From contig CAJFHC010000001.1 in assembly GCA_904378045.1 (NCBI GenBank), positions 43,906 through 107,905 on the forward strand: a stretch of DNA of 64,000 bases. Direction: 5' to 3'. The DNA is from Candidatus Metalachnospira gallinarum (GTDB lineage: Bacteria; Bacillota; Clostridia; Lachnospirales; Anaerotignaceae). The notes under the pieces were generated by a model. That model did not search any database, was not told where the DNA came from, and saw nothing but the letters and a program-made list of their open reading frames with translations. This document shows positions 61,665 to 64,000 of the stretch, piece after piece. The first letter of the stretch is position 1. Every line of letters starts with the position of its first letter. A program made the translations under genes and the position numbers.

Positions 61665-62522
61665 TTATTTATTGACGGAACTCTTTTTAACGGGTATCCA
61701 TATCTCGAAAACGGCGTTTTGCGGGTCCGGAGATATATAAAATTCCACGTCGGGCCACTGGTCATACTCGTATCCGGATGATGGCAGCCATTCGGTAAAA
61801 ATCCTTTTTTCAAGATCCTGTATGGCTTCGGGGCTTTTGCCGCTGCCGTCAAACACAGCCCATGTGCGGGACGGAATGTCCAGCGTCTCAAACCCTTCGC
61901 ATGATCCGCCGGCAAATACGGCTATATAATATTTCCATCCTTCATCGCATACGCATTTGCTTATGCCAAATACGCCCTTTCTGTTTTCATCCATTATGCC
62001 GCAAAGTTTTTCAATGGTGCCGTTGGACAGACATTTTTCCCAGAAAAGCGGTATAACGGAAAAATTCTTTTCCATATCAGTCTCCATAGGCGATGATACG
62101 CCGACAACACGAAAAGCGTCTTTTTTCTCGATTCTGTAATTCATCTCATACACTCCTTTGACCGTTATTTTAAATACGAGCGGAGGATAGGACTTCAGGA
62201 CAGTGCCGCACGATCTGGCGTCAGACGGAGCCACGCCGTGAACGCTTTTAAAGGCGCGGTTGAAAGCCGTAGGCGATGAATAGCCATATTTAACGGCCAC
62301 ATCTATTATTTTTTCACCGCCTATAATGTCCGCGGCCGCCAGGGACATTTTTCTTCTGCGCACATATTCAGAAAGCGGTATTCCCGAGATATACGAAAAC
62401 ATTCTTTGAAAATGATATAGGGAACAGCAGGCTCTTTGAGCCGCCAGAGAATAATCAATATCGCTGGAAAGGTTTTCCTCTATATATTTTACGGCGTCGT
62501 TAAGTCTTTCTATCCAATCCAT
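61665..62522 (-). CDS. AraC-family regulator with GyrI-like effector domain
   Basis: This 285-residue protein has an N-terminal AraC DNA-binding domain (about 5-105; two helix-turn-helix units, the second in KIIDVAVKYGYSSPTAFNRAFKSVHGVAPSDAR, split by normal spacing) and a C-terminal GyrI/BmrR-type ligand domain (about 125-285; EVxFYI-like DVEFYISPDPQNAVFEIWIPVKK). Proteins of this type respond to small aromatic or drug-like ligands. The ATG at 62522 is 8 bases from GGAG. It is divergent from the spoVA operon, with no obvious functional link. Confidence 0.9.
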   Translation of the reverse strand: MDWIERLNDAVKYIEENLSSDIDYSLAAQRACCSLYHFQRMFSYISGIPLSEYVRRRKMSLAAADIIGGEKIIDVAVKYGYSSPTAFNRAFKSVHGVAPSDARSCGTVLKSYPPLVFKITVKGVYEMNYRIEKKDAFRVVGVSSPMETDMEKNFSVIPLFWEKCLSNGTIEKLCGIMDENRKGVFGISKCVCDEGWKYYIAVFAGGSCEGFETLDIPSRTWAVFDGSGKSPEAIQDLEKRIFTEWLPSSGYEYDQWPDVEFYISPDPQNAVFEIWIPVKKSSVNK

Positions 62523-62633
62523 ACTATCAGCTCCACGATCAAAGTATAAACTGCGGAATTTTATTTTTCCTCTCTTTTGATGCCCTAAAAAGAGCGGATA
62601 AATCAAATATTATTATACCATGGTAAACAGTCC

Positions 62634-62663
62634 GTATAATACTTTTTTTATCTGCGCATACTT
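62634..62663 (+). promoter_or_regulatory. Sigma-G-like promoter of the spoVA operon
   Basis: GTATA (62634-62638), an 18-base spacer and CATACTT (62657-62663) match the sigma-G pattern GHATR-N18-CATWHTA at all -35 positions and six of seven -10 positions. The site lies 20 bases before spoVAA, the forespore-expressed gene expected to be under sigma-G. Confidence 0.75.
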
Positions 62664-62683
62664 TTTGTGCGGGAGGTGGCGAA

Positions 62684-63304
62684 GTGGAAATATTTATTAA
62701 GCCGCTGAAAAAGGCGTCCCTGACTCATAAAAGCTGCGTCCGTCTAAAAGACGCCGCGGAAGTATACGTTGCCGGCGGAGATCAGGCCAAGGTCGAAAAT
62801 ATAACAATGCTCAATATTGACGCCGACAGAAACGGCAGATATATTATTTCGGCTCTGGATATGGTAAAAAAGACGGCAAAATTATGCCCGGAAGCAGGCA
62901 TACAATGCATGGGAGAAACGGAGACGCTGATAGTCCACAAGGCGAAGAAAGAAAAATACAACAGGATTTTGGACATTATCAAGACGGGCTTTGTATGCGT
63001 CGTTCTTTTCGGCGGAGCCATGACAGCCATAATGAGTTTCCACTCCGACGCCCAGATGCCGGCCGTTTTCCAGAATATGTACCGTATTTTTTTCGGCATC
63101 GAGGCGACAAAGCCATATATAATTTATATTCCCTACAGCATTGGACTGGCTGTCGGAATAATAGTTTTCTTCAACCATTTTGGCTTGAAAAAGATAACCG
63201 AGGATCCCACGCCCATAGAAGTTGAAATGACGACATACGAAAAGGAGTCCGACGAAAGCGTGATAGACCGTCTTGAAAAGGAGAAAAACAATGGAAGCAG
63301 TTAA
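62684..63304 (+). CDS. spoVAA: Stage V sporulation protein AA
   Basis: This 206-residue protein matches SpoVAA: a short soluble N-terminal beta domain (about 1-88, KASLTHKSCVRLKDAAEVYV) and two membrane helices (about 96-118 and 145-167). The SpoVA proteins move dipicolinic acid into the developing spore and out at germination. The GTG start at 62684 is preceded by GGGAGG. It overlaps spoVAB by 14 bases. Confidence 0.88.
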   Translation: MEIFIKPLKKASLTHKSCVRLKDAAEVYVAGGDQAKVENITMLNIDADRNGRYIISALDMVKKTAKLCPEAGIQCMGETETLIVHKAKKEKYNRILDIIKTGFVCVVLFGGAMTAIMSFHSDAQMPAVFQNMYRIFFGIEATKPYIIYIPYSIGLAVGIIVFFNHFGLKKITEDPTPIEVEMTTYEKESDESVIDRLEKEKNNGSS

Positions 63305-63725
63305 GTACGCCGCGCTTATAATTTTCGGGCTTGGTTCAGGGGTAGTCGTTTCGGCCGGAGTATTCTCGCTTATAGCAACGGTGGCTCTCATACCGAGAAT
63401 GGCGGAGAAAACAAATACAGAAAACCGTATAATGCTTTACGAGGAAGCAATAACCCTCGGGGGAATAGCCGGAACGCTGGCCATGTATGTCAATTTTCAA
63501 ATTCCTGTCGGGCACATTATAGCCGCCTTGTTCAGCCTGTGTATCGGCATTTTTTTCGGCGAGCTGGCGGTGTCCATCGCCGAGGTGCTGAATGTATTTC
63601 CGATATTCGTAAAACGGCTTAAGCTAAGACGATGCGTAAGCGCCATTGTCGTTGCGTTCGCCCTTGGAAAAGCGGCCGGATCGCTTATGTATTTCCTTAT
63701 AAAGGGATTTTATTCAATGATATAG
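63291..63725 (+). CDS. spoVAB: Stage V sporulation protein AB
   Basis: This 144-residue membrane protein has four helices and the SpoVAB segments GLGSGVVVSAGVFSLIATVALIPRM, split as normal, and EEAITLGGIAGTLAMY. It works with SpoVAA and SpoVAC in dipicolinate transport. The ATG at 63291 sits behind AAGGAG, overlapping the end of spoVAA; an earlier in-frame ATG at 63273 is unlikely. The stop is 10 bases before spoVAC. Confidence 0.9.
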   Translation: MEAVKYAALIIFGLGSGVVVSAGVFSLIATVALIPRMAEKTNTENRIMLYEEAITLGGIAGTLAMYVNFQIPVGHIIAALFSLCIGIFFGELAVSIAEVLNVFPIFVKRLKLRRCVSAIVVAFALGKAAGSLMYFLIKGFYSMI

Positions 63726-63735
63726 GAGGAATGAC

Positions 63736-64000
63736 ATGGATTCTTCAAAAGAATTTGAACGCCGCAGAGAATACAGCGAAATGGTGAAAAAAGCCTCGCC
63801 GCCCAGCGCGCTTCTTTCCGACTGTGTGAGAGCGTTTGTCTCGGGAGGTTTTATATGCTCCATCGGGCAGATCCTAAGAAATTTTTTCCTGTCGAAGGGT
63901 TTTTCAGCGGACGAGGCGGGACTTTGCGTGTCTCTAATACTTATTGCCGCCGCCGTGCTTTTGACTGGATTCGGCCTTTTCGGAAAAATAGGAAAATTCT
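63736..64000 (+). CDS. spoVAC: Stage V sporulation protein AC (partial, runs off the window)
   Basis: Eighty-eight codons are present before the edge. The N-terminus (EFERRREYSEMVKKASPPS) and first helices (LLSDCVRAFVSGGFICSIGQ, then LCVSLILIAAAVLLTGFG) match SpoVAC, the mechanosensitive-type channel component of the SpoVA system. AGGAGG is six bases before the ATG. The order spoVAA-AB-AC is standard. Confidence 0.9.
   Translation, partial: MDSSKEFERRREYSEMVKKASPPSALLSDCVRAFVSGGFICSIGQILRNFFLSKGFSADEAGLCVSLILIAAAVLLTGFGLFGKIGKF

Noticed and set aside
1-64000. tRNA, rRNA, insertion sequence or prophage genes
   Set aside because: I looked for tRNA T-loop signatures, transposase-like motifs and phage structural genes in the gaps and coding regions and found none I could support.

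Overview
This window is chromosomal DNA of an anaerobic, endospore-forming member of the Clostridia (Firmicutes), probably Lachnospiraceae-like; I do not assign a genus. The evidence is sporulation genes (spoIVB, and spoVAA-spoVAB-spoVAC running off the right edge), strong Gram-positive AGGAGG ribosome-binding sites with some TTG/GTG starts, two S-layer-homology proteins, a minimal SufC/SufB-type Fe-S pair, Crp/Fnr regulators and a 4Fe-4S ferredoxin. MurE carries the DNPR motif expected for meso-diaminopimelate peptidoglycan. Most genes favour ATA and AGA/AGG codons. A few (pstS, the YkvI-like transporter) instead use ATC/GTT/CTT-type codons, which suggests high expression.

Layout, left to right. 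0-6.5 kb: an HNH endonuclease-like gene beside a 99-bp intergenic repeat, a PLP aminotransferase, lrgAB, a DUF4317 gene, spoIVB, and a composite hairpin-rich repeat that contains the second copy of the 99-bp repeat. 6.5-15 kb: mmuM, then a phosphate regulon behind a Pho-box-like array: a permuted pstS, pstC, pstA, pstB, phoU, an HD-domain gene, and a PhoB/PhoR two-component pair. 15-19.2 kb: an SLH protein, a Crp/Fnr regulator divergent from a ferredoxin over a palindromic operator, and the SufC/SufB-like pair. 19.3-26.5 kb: a large membrane-anchored protein, tsaE-tsaB-rimI, a Lon-related protease and a YigZ protein.

26.5-32 kb is less conserved: a long-leader YkvI-like transporter, a gene-poor stretch with hairpins, a split UPF0718 permease divergent from a second Crp/Fnr regulator, and an M23 peptidase. 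32.2-39.6 kb is the most distinctive block: a seven-gene minus-strand operon with two paralogous nitrilase-family hydrolases flanking an AtuA-like protein, a DUF4387 protein and a complete TRAP transporter. It is divergent from an FCD-type GntR regulator over a perfect 24-bp palindrome. It looks like an import-and-catabolism system for an unidentified organic acid or amide.

39.7-50.4 kb is housekeeping: def-fmt, a zinc metallopeptidase, and a cell-wall cluster (class B PBP, murE, murF, mraY, murD, ftsW/spoVE type). 50.5-62.5 kb holds a CAP-domain secreted protein, an M16 peptidase with overlapping dut, DUF378, a second SLH protein, a heterodimeric ABC exporter with a divergent LysR regulator, a lipoprotein, a MalY-type lyase, a GNAT acetyltransferase and an AraC regulator. 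The window ends in spoVA behind a good sigma-G-like promoter. I saw no tRNA, rRNA, CRISPR array, complete insertion sequence or prophage.
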